DNA of 27,233 nt from Nymphaea colorata (GCF_008831285.2 NW_022204523.1:1-27233); one strand, 5' to 3'; shown: positions 1-8,817, counted from the first letter of the stretch. Numbers and translations are program-made. The notes: generated from the sequence alone by a model not told the origin.

Positions 1-7
1 CCCACTT

Positions 8-173
8 GCAAAGGACATTGCTTTAGACAGAAAAAGAAAGAAAGGCAAGTGGGGCCGAAGCACTTCCTATTCCAATCTCAGACATCATTGATGGCCATCT
101 TCTCAAAGAAAGCAATGGTACTGCAACTTAAAGACCTGCTGCTTGGAATGAGCTGTTGGTGATGATGATGGAT
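8..173 (+). pseudogene. LRR receptor-like kinase relic, part of the last exon (C-lobe)
   Basis: From base 45 the plus strand reads GAEALPIPISDIIDGHLLKE, then SNGTAT, a TAA stop at 129-131, then RPAAWNELLV. This matches the C-lobe segment VAEAFPVAISDVIDSHLLNE of the minus-strand kinase exon at 13.6 kb and its partner at 22.6 kb. The stop replaces a Glu codon (GAA to TAA). Just upstream, bases 11-53 look like a scrambled version of the preceding GDFSLRQW segment, with a small A/G-rich insertion and a frame slip. Similarity fades near 173, where the GAATCT-type repeat begins. Orientation is opposite to the other two kinase relics. The left part may continue outside the window. What is seen: frame, stop and similarity. 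What is inferred: a dead fragment of a family whose intact members are membrane receptor kinases. It is too short and broken to act. Confidence 0.8.
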
Positions 174-180
174 ACTTATA

Positions 181-600
181 TACTCTGGTTCGAGTTTGGA
201 TACAAATTTAAAAAAGTTATATCCAAATTTGAATATGAAATCAGATTCCACAATCTGAATCTGATTTTTTTTCCTCATCCAAAACTGAATCCAAAATCAG
301 ATTTCATAATTTGAATCTGATCTAAATCCATCTTTTTCATCCTAATTTGAATCTGAAATCAGATGTCACAATCAAAATCCAACCCGAATCCTATTTTTAT
401 ATTCATATATGAATTTGAATCTGAATCCATATTTTGAACTGTGTCTGCATCTGATCGGATATTTTTGTATATTTGAATCTGAACTGAATTCGACTGAATA
501 TAACTAAATCTGAATCCGTTCGAATATTTATGCATATATGAATCTAAATCTGATCGGATATCATTTCTTAATTTCAAATCCTATGTGATTTTTAGTTGAT
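181..600. repeat. Degenerate GAATCT/GAATCC-type repeat, copy F1
   Basis: About 420 bases built mainly from variations on TTTGAATCTGAATCC and its complement, with recurring TCAGATTCCACAATC and GATCGGATAT variants. The antisense frames rich in S, D and N come from this periodicity and are not genes. The same family occurs at 5463-5890, 10860-11060, inverted at 4976-5160, and more diverged at 9515-9725. The right half continues without a break into the directly duplicated block ending near 890. Confidence 0.8.
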
Positions 601-890
601 TAGTAAATTTCTTTCTTCATCCAAATGTTTTTGGAGCAATTGGCTTGGACATTCAGTTCAAATGAGACATATTGACATCCTTAGGTTGAAGCTTCCCCAC
701 TCCAACTGACATGATTCACCATTATAAACAGGGGACGAGTCCAATTGTGTGTGTCGTGTGGATAGAGCTGTAAAACGAGTTGAGCCAACTCAAGCTCAAC
801 TCGAATTTTCTCTGTTAAGCTCAAGGTTAACTCAAAACTCTTGATTATAAACAAGTCAAGTTCGAGTTTCACAAAATTGATTTGATTGAA
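181..890. repeat. Segmental duplication, left copy (partner 5463-6190)
   Basis: The order GAATCT-type repeat, a stretch with CTTCATCCAAATGTTTTTGG (616-635), CACTCCAACTGAC and ATTATAAACAGGGGACGAGT (721-740), then the left end of a TAGAGC element, is repeated in the same orientation at 5463-6190. By eye the 616-888 part matches about nine bases in ten, with small indels. No gene lies within it. Right of 890 the copies diverge: this one keeps the rest of the element, whereas the partner breaks off near 6190. Confidence 0.85.
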
Positions 891-1106
891 CTTGAGTAAA
901 CCATTTATCTAGGCATTCTTTTGAAAATTTTCAAACTTAAAACCAAAAAAAGAAATCAGGTCAAATATGAAACGAACTTAAAAGAGTCATGCTCGAGCTG
1001 TGGCTTGGTCTATGAAATGGAGTTCAATCTGACCTTGTATAGCTAAAATCATGCTTGATCCAAGCTGAACGAGCTCAATTTTGACTCGGCCCATATATCG
1101 CCCTAC
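763..1106. mobile_element. Putative MITE-like element of the TAGGGCTGTA family
   Basis: The left end reads TAGAGCTGTAAAACGAGT and the right end, on the complement, reads TAGGGCGATATATGGGCCGA. These are similar ends facing each other over about 344 bases. The sub-terminal parts are rich in CAAGCTC, GAGCTC and CGAGTT. Related ends (…TGTACAGCCCTAT) occur at 16008, 21300 and 10832. No transposase frame is present, and I could not establish a target-site duplication. It could also be a fragment of a larger non-autonomous element. Confidence 0.55.
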
Positions 1107-1664
1107 AAGTGGATCAATTGTGTGATTTTGATCTTATTTTTCTTGTAAATTAAATATTTGAGTACTGGTTATACTATAAGTCGCCAAAGAAATGATTGTC
1201 AAATAATATGCCTTTTGGCTTCTTGAGTCTTACGTAGAATTAAGCTCTCTTTTTGTGCAGTTTAACAGCTAACATGTATCCGTGGGTTTTTGTTTGTTCC
1301 TTTTGTGTGCTTTTGAAGGGTTGAGTCAACTCTTGGCGAACATCACCGTGTATGTCAGCATTAATTGCAGCTCTGCTGATCTTTCTCCACTGCACAGGTT
1401 GATTTTGCTTAACAAATGGGGGCCTAATCCTCAGCAAGCTGTTCGTGCAACATAAATTATGCTTTTGACTAACAAGTAACACAAGCAACACAGAGCATTT
1501 CTTTCATTTCTGTTTTGAGAAATTTGGTGGTGATTACTTGCCTCAAATTAATTTCCAATTTTTTCATGAATTCAAAAGTTCCAGCATAACTGAGAAACCA
1601 TTTCTAAATTAGGTAGTATGCTTAACCAAATACTTTGTTGAACTGTTAAATTTCCATCGAGTAT
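1107..1664. other. Unassigned interval, no recognisable gene
   Basis: AT-rich sequence. The longest open frame is on the minus strand (1240-1491, 83 codons). Its central part, around CCTNSLLRIRPPFVKQNQ, has mixed composition unlike the flanking repeats, but I recognise no domain, splice structure or second copy. I would not call it a gene from this evidence. Confidence 0.4.
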
Positions 1665-2475
1665 AATGGAAACTGGGTGGAAGAGTGATGTTGGTAGCAG
1701 ATGGGAACCAAGATGCTTCTTATAGATTGAGGAGAATATGGGAGTGCCAATCTGGATTAGGGTTCCTAATTTGCCAGTAATTTTATGGAATCGATGCACT
1801 TTCCAATCTATTGCCAGAGTGCCAAGGGGAGAACCGATGGAAGATGACATCCATACTCAATCGTCGTCAAGAATGGGGCTTGCAGAATCTGTGTTCAGGT
1901 AGCATTGGATTTCAATCCAAAATCCGAGATTGAATTGGATCTAGAAGAGGAAGGAATTGTTCTTCAAGAAATCAACTATGTGAGTAACATTAAATTTTCC
2001 TCCCATTGCAAAATGAATATATACTCATATTACAAGTCGGTGTAGAGTTGATGAAATGGTGGTTTCTTCTCAAGAGGGTGTGGCAAAGAAAGATGGGTGG
2101 AAGGAATTGAAGATTATCATTATGACAGGAGAGCTAAGGAATTAACAAAGGAGAGACCTAGATCAAACGGAGAACCAGAATTGGGGGATAACAAGTTTCG
2201 GTTTCTCCATAGGCAGATGGAAGTTGAAAAGGAACGTTAGACCCAGAATGATTGGAATGTAGAGATTGATTTACAGGAGACCAGCAATTGCGGAGTAACT
2301 TGAAGACAACCAGCTCGTGGGTGACGAGAAGATAGAGCAGGAGATTTCAATTGATAAGAAAAAAATCGAAGGGGGGAACGGTGAGTCCTCATCAGGTTTG
2401 ATTCTTTCTCTTCCATTTAAAAATAATTTTCAGGAGTTTGGATGGAATGAAAACTAGCAAAGAAATGACTGGTTT
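1665..2475 (+). pseudogene. DUF4283/zinc-knuckle retroelement protein relic, copy 1
   Basis: The plus strand carries, in shifting frames, the sequence expected of the DUF4283 plus zinc-knuckle protein common in plant LINE-type elements. It begins at AATGGAAACTGGGTGG (5' truncated), followed by VPIWIRVPNLPVILWNRC (about 1743-1800), then GEPMEDDIHTQ. The later segment FNPKSEIELDLEEEGIVLQE follows at about 1910, then EINYVSNIKF. A linker rich in K, E and R runs to about 2240, and a trailing stretch ends in AGCAAAGAAATGACTGG near 2470. Frameshifts lie between the blocks and a TAG follows the short stretch at 1900. Intact members bind nucleic acid as the first protein of a retroelement. No endonuclease or reverse transcriptase follows, so this is an isolated relic. 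The next copy starts at its 3' end, making a direct tandem. Confidence 0.75.
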
Positions 2476-2906
2476 GGAAGGGTTCACAGTGAGGACGAAC
2501 GCAGGGAAGTTTTTAGAAGGGGGGAATGGAAACTGGGTGGAAGAGTCAGGGTTGCCAGCAGATGGGATCCAAGATGCTCCTTATCGATTGAGGAGAATAT
2601 GGGAGTACCAATCTGGATTAGGGGTTCCTAATTTGCCAGTATTTTGATGGAATTGATGCACTTTCCAAGCTATTAACAGAGCACCTTAGGGAGAACCGAT
2701 GGAAGATGACATCCATACTCATCGATGTCAAGATGGGGCTTGCAGAATCTGTGAGCAGGTAGCATTGGATTTCAATCCAAAATCCATGGTTGAATTGGAA
2801 TTAGAAGAGGGAGGAATTGTTCTTCAAGAAATCAACTATGTGAGTAATATTAAATTTCCCTCCCATTGCAAAGCGAATATATACTCATACGACAAGTCGG
2901 TGTAGA
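2476..2906 (+). pseudogene. DUF4283/zinc-knuckle retroelement protein relic, copy 2
   Basis: Reading from about 2508: EVFRRGEWKLGGRVRVASRW, then DPRCSLSIEENMGVPIWIR, the typical DUF4283 core with its W-K-L-G-G and P-I-W-I-R signatures. An extra G at 2621-2624 (GGGG, against GGG in copies 1 and 3) then shifts the frame. In the shifted frame VPNLPVF is followed by two TGA stops. One is TTA to TGA. The other is CGA to TGA, a CpG-to-TpG change. From 2699 the frame reopens with MEDDIHTHRCQDGACRICEQ, then VALDFNPKSMVELELEEGG, IVLQEINYVSNIKFPSHCK and a stop at 2905. The zinc knuckle is cut short. Similarity to the other copies ends at about 2906, where copia leader sequence begins. The family assignment rests on motif recognition and is fairly firm. 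Confidence 0.82.
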
Positions 2907-3471
2907 TGATTCTGTTTCCTCCCTAATAGATCCAAATTCTGTTTCATTCCTCTTTCCTCCCCTGGAGAAGCTCTTTTGCCATCTTAAATCAGAGAAGAAA
3001 CCAAAGCCTTTGAACAGAAGCAAATATGACTGCCTGAGTTTGTGGCTCAATGAAGGGTTGAGAGAACCTGCTGTCGAGCTGAACCTGTAGGATGAGAACA
3101 GGAGCTGACGAGAGGAGATTTCTGGAGATGATTCATGAGGATCTGAAATGGGCTCATCACTGACATCCGCAGCAGAGAAATTCAGTCAACCCTGAGAAAT
3201 TCTGGCGATAGGGGTTGCTGCTGGAGTACAGGAAGAATCCGGCGAGAAACGTGCTCTCCCCTGACTTCCTTTCCCGCCGTTCTCTGGAATAATTTGCTGG
3301 GGACGAAGGTGGATCAGGCCGCAGAGAGGATGGCCGGCGCTGATTCTTTAGGCAATTCTAGCTGTCGAGCAGAAGATTATTCCAATTCCAGGTGTCTGAA
3401 GGACCTCTCCACAAAAGCTTGGATTTTTTGGAGTTAACGGAAGGGAGCAGTCGATTTCCCTCTCTCGTTTT
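2907..3471 (-). mobile_element. Ty1/copia element relic, leader and start of internal region
   Basis: Inferred from position. On the minus strand this follows a primer-binding site and an LTR, so it should be the untranslated leader and the start of gag. It is more GC-rich than its surroundings near 3200-3340. A minus-strand ATG at about 2980 opens MAKELLQGRKEE and stops at once, and I see no gag, protease, integrase or reverse transcriptase motif. The element is therefore cut off at 2906 against the DUF4283 relic. A plus-strand frame at 2866-3090 is probably a shadow across that junction. Confidence 0.5.
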
Positions 3472-3483
3472 GCTCTGATAACA
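3472..3483 (-). other. Retrotransposon primer-binding site (initiator tRNA-Met type)
   Basis: On the minus strand this reads TGTTATCAGAGC, one base from TGGTATCAGAGC, the sequence complementary to the 3' end of initiator tRNA-Met that plant copia elements use to prime minus-strand DNA. It directly abuts the LTR's terminal CA, as expected. Confidence 0.8.
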
Positions 3484-3664
3484 TGAGAAAACTTATTCAG
3501 AGGAAGCGCGAAAGATAAAGCTGGAGAGAACTTGTTTTTATTGATTTCATTGAACAACATATATATAGTACAAAAAAGGTTATCGCTAACAAGATTTTTG
3601 GTATACAAGATCATGATAATACACAATTTCTTGAAAAAATGAGAGCACTAAAAAATATTTCTCA
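3484..3664 (-). mobile_element. Ty1/copia 5' LTR, 181 bp
   Basis: On the plus strand the block starts TGAGAAA and ends TTTCTCA, a perfect 7-bp terminal inverted repeat with the TG…CA ends of an LTR. Read on the minus strand it contains ACTATATATATG (a TATA-like promoter) followed by AATCAATAAAAACAAG (a polyadenylation-like signal), in the order expected of U3-R-U5. The primer-binding site follows immediately. The second LTR is not visible in the window, so the element is truncated. At 181 bp it is short for a copia LTR but within the known range. Confidence 0.75.
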
Positions 3665-3996
3665 CTCATATTTACAAGATCCACAATTTTTGGAGTGGAT
3701 GAAGGATTACAAAAAGGAAGGTTATAACGGAACAAATCTTCCGTGTCTCCCTTTTAAGTAATTCCAGTAATTTCAATTTTGTCAATCTCCCCAACGTCTT
3801 CCTTAATTTTTGTCTTTCTATTGATATCAAGATCCTCAACGTCATCCTTAATTCTCGTCTTTTCATTGACATCAAGATCCTCAAAGTCTTCATCAATATT
3901 CTTTTTTTTAATATCCATAAAATCACTTTTTGCTGATTTACTCTTATCTTTTCTATCCCAATCCATTAACCACCTAAAATGTAGTCTGCATAACAA
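3600..3996 (-). other. Unassigned coding-like stretch with 15-residue repeats
   Basis: The minus-strand frame from 3996 reads MLCRLHFRWLMDWDRKDKSK and then enters a charged repeat: EDFEDLDVNEKTRIK, DDVEDLDINRKTKIK, EDVGEIDKIE. A TAA at 3754-3756 interrupts it. The same frame continues as KGDTEDLFRYNLPFCNPS to about 3600, running into the LTR. The encoded repeat is acidic-basic and probably helical. I recognise no family. It may be a remnant exon of a host gene or transposon into which the copia LTR inserted, or a chance open frame in a minisatellite. Confidence 0.35.
3793..3927. repeat. Three 45-bp tandem repeats
   Basis: Units at 3793-3837, 3838-3882 and 3883-3927. The first two share AACGTC(T/A)TCCTTAATT… and end in ATCAAGATCCTC. 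The third is more diverged, with a T-run. The 45-bp period keeps a minus-strand frame open (15 residues per unit). Confidence 0.8.
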
Positions 3997-4740
3997 TAAC
4001 AGATCTTGATAAGAGATCTGATCCCTTTTTTCTTGACACTTTGTTTATCACTCCGGATTTGCGTGTTTATCATACCTAAGATGGTCTCCAGTAGCCTATA
4101 TATTGAGAGTCCATCTTCTCTCAAGAACATCAGAGACTGAACAGGCATCAAGATGCCGAAGCACAACCTGGTACATGCTTCAGTTTTTTTTTTTTCATGT
4201 TTTAACTCTTCTCCATAGGAGGCTGGTAGAGTGTGCATGCATTTGCTTAGTTATATCTGCACTAGCATATGTGATATGTGGTTCTAATAATTTATTCAAA
4301 CGCTTATGTGGTTGCAGGTTGCACACAGGAAGCAGGAGCTGCAGCCGATGCCTCAGAGGAACAAGCTTGAGGTATGGCTTAAGAAAACACTGTTGTTATT
4401 ACGCCTACTGAAGCATGATAACCATTCACACCTCGCAACAAATTATGAAACCGGTGACATTTTCAAGGAATTCGTTCACGTCTTCTGCATTTGGGCAGGT
4501 CAGCAGGCCTAAGGTGAGCGCTCAAGGATTAAGCACACCTGATGGAGTGATGCCAAGTGAAGAGGAAAAGAAGATAATGCCTCAGACAAGGAATTTGAGG
4601 CCATGGTGGACGCGGTTATCAATCCCAAGGCCGATGTGGCCTGCAACAAGCGAAGGCTACCTGTCTTTGTGGCTCTAACGGATCCCACTCGAAGGAAGTT
4701 TTGTCTTAAAGGAGTGTCCGAGCCTTATCAGGAGCATTAG
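3997..4740 (+). other. Unassigned interval with exon-like patches
   Basis: Two plus-strand patches are less AT-rich than their surroundings. The first, 4319-4374, follows a TTGCAG acceptor-like site and reads AHRKQELQPMPQRNKLE before a GAGGTATG donor-like site. The second, about 4580-4738, reads DNASDKEFEAMVDAVINPKA and then DVACNKRRLPVFVALTDPTR, ending at TAG 4738-4740, with a TGA just upstream in the same frame. I recognise neither. They may be remains of a multi-exon host gene. A T-run at 4187-4196 and AT-rich DNA separate them. Confidence 0.3.
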
Positions 4741-4975
4741 CTTGACCAACATCGCCTTACCAACTCGAACTCCTCTTTTGAGTCTCACCACCCCTTCCTC
4801 CCTTTCTCTTATACGTTTTTGTATTCCTTTATTGTTTTTGACAATTTTTCACAAAATTATATGTTCTCTCACTCTTTCTACCTCTTTATCTATATATCAT
4901 GCCTTTCCATGTAACATAAGCAAAAGAATTGGAACTGCCTTGTCATTCACTTGGTAAGATGGATAGACTTTTAAT
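4741..4975. other. AT-rich spacer
   Basis: Pyrimidine-rich sequence that looks like a downstream untranslated region or plain spacer. Nothing recognisable. Confidence 0.4.
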
Positions 4976-5160
4976 GTCATTTTCCATCTTGATCGCATGT
5001 CCAATTGAACCATTCCAAAATTAATCTCTGATGTGTTCGGATTTAAGAAATAATATCCGACTGGATTCGGATTCTGATTCTGATATATATAACTATCGGA
5101 TCGGATATGGATTCAGTTCAGATTTAGTTTTAAGTAATTACTCATATCCAAAAGGCCACC
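4976..5160. repeat. GAATCT-type repeat, inverted copy F2
   Basis: This is the reverse complement of about 10950-11140. Shared pieces are GGACATGCGAT…/ATCGCATGTCC, AATGGTTCAATTGGACATG, TTAAGAAATAATATCCGACT and TTTAGTTTTAAGTAATTACT. The middle carries GGATTCGGATTCTGATTC repeats. It sits about 300 bases before a direct-orientation copy of the same family. Confidence 0.75.
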
Positions 5161-5462
5161 ACCCAAGTATGGAACCATTTCTCAATGTCCACAAGCTCCA
5201 GCATGCTGGTACGTACGCAATTTTGGGTTTTGCTGGGCCGCCGGCAAAAGTTGAAGTTATTTGGCAACCTTCTCATTAAGAGCATCGTGAACAGTCTTCA
5301 CCCATACCCTTGGAGAAGCTGGGTGGACTCGAGAGAACGACTGACCTTGTTCTTCTTGAAAATCGATGGACCTAAATACAAAAAATAAAAATGAGAAATA
5401 TTTGAAATAAAATATATTATTAACCGTCTGTCGGTTTCGAGCTCCGAAACAAATGAAAAAAA
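5161..5462. other. Spacer, no recognisable feature
   Basis: A somewhat GC-richer stretch (5200-5340) followed by AT-rich sequence. Short overlapping open frames exist on both strands, but I recognise none of them. Confidence 0.4.
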
Positions 5463-6190
5463 GGTCAAATACAAATTTGAATCTGAAATCAGATTCCACA
5501 ATCTGAATCTGATCCGAATGTAATTTTTTCCTCATCCAAAATCAGATTTCATAATTTGAATCTGATCTAAATCCATTCTTTTCTCATCCTAATCTGAATC
5601 TGAAATCAGATGGCACAATCAGAATCCGATCTGAATCCTATTTTTATATTTGAATCTGAATCCAAAATTTTGAACTGAATCTGACTGATTTACAAAATAT
5701 AAGAGCATTGAATATGGAACATTATTTAAAACTTGGTCCGATCTGGGTCTGATCGGATACTTTTGTGTTCCTGAATCTGAATTCAATTGGACATTTTGTA
5801 TAACTGAATCCGTATCGGATCGGATATTTATGCATATTTGAATCTGAATCTATTGGATGTCATTTCTTAATTTCAAATCCTATCTGATTTTTGTAGTTGA
5901 AGAGTCAATTTCTTTTCTTCATCCAAATGTTTTTGGAGCAGTTGGCATGGACATCCAATTCAAATCAGACAAATTGACATCCTTAGTTTGAAGATTCCCC
6001 ACTCCAACTGACTTGTTTCACCATTATAAACAGGGGACGAGTCCATTTGTGTGTGTCATGTGCATAGAGCAGTAGAACGAGTCAAGCCAACTGAAGCTGG
6101 ATTCGAATATGCTCTGTGAAGCTCAAGCTTAACTCAAAACTCATGATTATAAACAAGTCAAGTTCGAGTTTCATAAAGTTGATTTGATCA
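5463..6190. repeat. Segmental duplication, right copy (partner 181-890), including repeat F3
   Basis: The same order as 181-890: GAATCT-type repeat (5463-5890), CTTCATCCAAATGTTTTTGG (5918-5937), the CACTCCAACTGAC stretch, ATTATAAACAGGGGACGAGT, then a truncated TAGAGC element left end with GTTCGAGTTTCATAAAGTTG. Relative to the left copy it carries an insertion of about 60 bases near 5685-5745. Copy-specific substitutions show the duplication is not recent. Confidence 0.85.
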
Positions 6191-6196
6191 TCGAAG

Positions 6197-6670
6197 AACT
6201 GACCTCAGAATGGTTACAATTTGTCCTTGTGGAACTTGTCTTGCATAAGTTGCTCTTCCTCATGCTAAGTCAATAGATCGAATACCCGAACCCCAGCATT
6301 CTAGTCAATGGTTCGGGTGCCAAATTACCCAAGTTAGAAAGACAAAAAGATGCCCTTAGAATTAGGAAAAAAAAAACCCTTCACATGGTTATCATGAGTT
6401 CAGTGTACCCTCCCAGATTTTGAGAAATGTAAATTAACTTACTCTTTTTCAGTCCAGAAAAAGAAAAAGAAAATCACTTTAGCCCCTTCAAAAAATTTTT
6501 AAAAACATAATGGCCTGAAGCCATCTGTTGGAGTGTTGAGTCTGATCCATACTTGATAGCCTTCCCTAATTTCTGTAAGGGTATTTATGTAATTTTTTAT
6601 TTTGTGGAAATAGCTTTGTGGGGCGTTTTAGCTTGTACTTTGTAATTTTTTTCTGATAGTGGAAATAGCT
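6197..6670. repeat. Copia-LTR-like duplicated segment, copy 1 (with insertion)
   Basis: AACTGACCTCAGAATGG (6197-6213) and, after a gap, ATCACTTTAGCCCC… (6473 onward) match copy 2 at 7914-8140. From 6536 it reads TGTTGGAGTGTTGAGTCTGA, which resembles the start of plant copia LTRs. This copy lacks about 30 bases present in copy 2 and loses similarity after about 6670. Confidence 0.6.
6214..6472. mobile_element. 259-bp insertion relative to the second copy
   Basis: Copy 2 joins CAGAATGG directly to ATCACTTT (7923-7938). Here 259 bases intervene. The insertion contains GGTTCGGGTGCC, a weak match to a pol III B box, and ends in an A/G-rich tail (AGAAAAAGAAAAAGAAA). That would suit a SINE, but I see no target-site duplication or convincing A box. 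A deletion in copy 2 is equally possible. Confidence 0.35.
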
Positions 6671-7913
6671 CAATTTTTTTTCAATGATTCACTTCTTAGT
6701 TTTAAGTTTGACAGATTAATTTAGATTCTCCTTTAGGGGCAAATAGAATCAATGCCTTAGGGTTCTAAACAGAAACTGTTTGCCTCTATCTGCATCAACC
6801 CTGTTGGAGACGTCCCTTATTTCCCTTTTGCCTCCAAGGTCTTAAGCTGCTTCAGCTTGCACAAAAAAATGCAGCCTATGCCACTTGGAGATGTAGACCA
6901 ACCATTGCCCCGAGTTGGTCTACCAAACCCTAGAGCTTTTTGTTGCATTATATGGTAACTAAAATAATATACTTTAAAATTTGAGCTAGCATTGATGATG
7001 TTATATTGTTCATTAAATATTTGACAAATACTTTAGACCCATTGCGACACTCATAATCCTCATATTTTCTAATGTACACATTCCAATTGTGCGTTCACAT
7101 ACTTTGGAAAGCCCAGCTAACTACCGTTTGATTATACGGATTACACAGTTTATGGTGGAACTAGCCTCCTAGTGCACACACATTTTTTTGCCAGCCTAGC
7201 CAAGTTTATGAATCCATTTGATTGTCCGTATCAATTACATTATTATGGCGCTCATAATTTTCATATTTTTAAGTGTAAATGTTACAGGATAGGAGGACGT
7301 ACACAAATTAAGCATGAAACCTGGTGATTTTTTTTTTTAAGCATAGAAGTATAGCCTAGCTTTATGTAACAATATTAGAAAAAAATATCAACGATAGCAA
7401 TTATTTTTACAAACATGATATTTTCCCACCCTCATGGGAGAAAGATGAGTGGAAGTCATGTTTGCAAGTAATTCGTGTGAACAAATTATACAAGATATTA
7501 TAGTCACCACAAATCAATAGTACGCCTTTATAGAAGCACACTACGTAAGTGAAAAAAAAAGGCAGATTTCTCCAAAAGGTGGAGAAGTTTTGAAATTTAG
7601 TGCGGTCCATAGACAGGTGATCAAATAATCCTCTGATAAAGCTACCAGCTTCATTGCATCTCCAGACCCATTTCAAAGAGTACCTTCCAAAAGAGCCTTT
7701 TATCTCCTAAACTATTTTATTTCATATTAAGAAAATGTGGAAGCATGTTTCTCTACTCTAAATAACAGCGTCTGCTGTAAGATGAGAAATAGAAGAGGAA
7801 GGTTGTCATAATTGGAGTTAATTAATGAAAAAATTTGCATCTTATGAAATGGAAGCTTTTCTTATCAAAAGGATATACTCAGAACATTCTCCTATAAGAT
7901 GTTCCCTTCATCC
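6671..7913. other. Long interval without recognisable genes
   Basis: AT-rich sequence with no domain I recognise on either strand. The longest open frame (7407-7676, minus) has no familiar motif. Points of structure: the 10-bp hairpin at 6893-6923, and a loosely repeated phrase (ACTCATAAT…TCATATTTT) near 7050 and 7249. Confidence 0.5.
6893..6923. repeat. Perfect 10-bp inverted repeat (hairpin)
   Basis: GTAGACCAAC at 6893-6902 and GTTGGTCTAC at 6914-6923 form a perfect stem with an 11-base loop. No neighbouring gene gives it an obvious role. Confidence 0.7.
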
Positions 7914-8286
7914 AACTGACCTCAGAATGGATCACTTTGGCCCCTTCAAAAATTTTTAAAAACATAATGGCTTCAGTGACTGCTGTTGGAGTGTTGAGTC
8001 TGATCCATACTTGATAGCCATCCCTAATTTTTGTAAGGGTATTTATGTAATTTTTTATTTTGTGGGTTTTGCTCTAATCTCATGTTTAAGAGGACGTTGT
8101 TTTAGCTTGTACTTTGTAATTTTTTGCTGATAGTGGAAACTGCTTTGTGTGGTGGCCATGGACCTAAGAAAACGTTGTCTCCAAACCACTTAAAATCTGT
8201 GTTCTATGTCTTTCTTTTCTTCTGATTCGATTTTCTTGGTGTGTAAAGAAAGTGTGTGTGAGAGAGAGAAAGCCAAGTTTCTAACA
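7914..8286 (+). mobile_element. Copia-LTR-like segment, copy 2 (possible solo LTR at 7984-8286)
   Basis: It starts TGTTGGAGTGTTGAGTCTGA at 7984 and ends CTAACA at 8286. That gives TGTTgG/CtAACA-type ends over 303 bases, and the right part (CGTTGTCTCCAAACCACTT…, then CT-rich with GAGAGAGAG) resembles U5 regions of plant copia LTRs. The following bases do not give a primer-binding site. The 50 bases on its left are shared with copy 1, so the two are copies within a duplicated segment and not simply the two ends of one element. I could not confirm a target-site duplication. Confidence 0.5.
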
Positions 8287-8674
8287 ACAGTCGGTCCTGG
8301 AGCGTTTGTTCACACCGGATGTTCTAAAAACGTAATGTAAACTTAGTCACCTGTTTGTTTGTGAAGATGTACTTTTGTTACAACATATTGTATTCTTGGA
8401 ATTCCATCCATCCCATCCATTGGTTTGGGTTGGATTGGGTGTCTATGACTCCCCATCTATGACAAGGTATTAGCGTACGTAAGAACTTTGGTCAGATCCA
8501 TATTAGTATTTCAAAAATTAAATAAAACGGAAAAAGATAAGAGAGTTGAGTGTCACAAATACACCCTCATATGCTGGACAAAAGTGTCTCAAAGGAGCAT
8601 TTTGGGACCATTCATCCATGAAAGCTATAATAGACTACAAAATTAAAGAGAAGACTTCCAATTGGGCTCTGATC
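8287..8674. other. Spacer, no recognisable feature
   Basis: AT-rich sequence with short CATCCATCCCATCCATTGG phrases near 8404. No gene seen. Confidence 0.4.
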
Positions 8675-8817
8675 CAGTGGTGGAGTAATGTTATTGGCAC
8701 ACAGGCTCATAAAATTTATTTATTTGCATATGAGTGCCCCTTAAAGATTGAAATTTAAACTTAGAGTGTTCTTTAAAGGTTGAAGTTTAAAGACAAAAAT
8801 TTCTGACTCCACCACTG
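8675..8817. mobile_element. hAT-type MITE, 143 bp
   Basis: Perfect 12-bp terminal inverted repeats: CAGTGGTGGAGT at 8675-8686 and ACTCCACCACTG at 8806-8817. The flanking 8-mers CTCTGATC and CTTTGATT match at six of eight positions, which fits a decayed hAT-type 8-bp target-site duplication. There is no coding capacity. Its ends resemble the CAG(T/G)GGCGGAGCTA ends seen at 16500 and 20841. Confidence 0.82.

Noticed and set aside
359-577. 72-codon minus-strand frame rich in S, D and N
   Set aside because: It is produced by the GAATCT-type repeat. Equivalent frames occur wherever that repeat does.
2866-3090. 74-codon plus-strand frame
   Set aside because: It crosses the junction between the DUF4283 relic and the antisense copia leader. 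No motif is present.
6526-8286. A complete LTR retrotransposon with LTRs at 6536 and 7984
   Set aside because: The sequence to the left of both copies is also shared, there is no primer-binding site or coding region between them, and the first copy is truncated.
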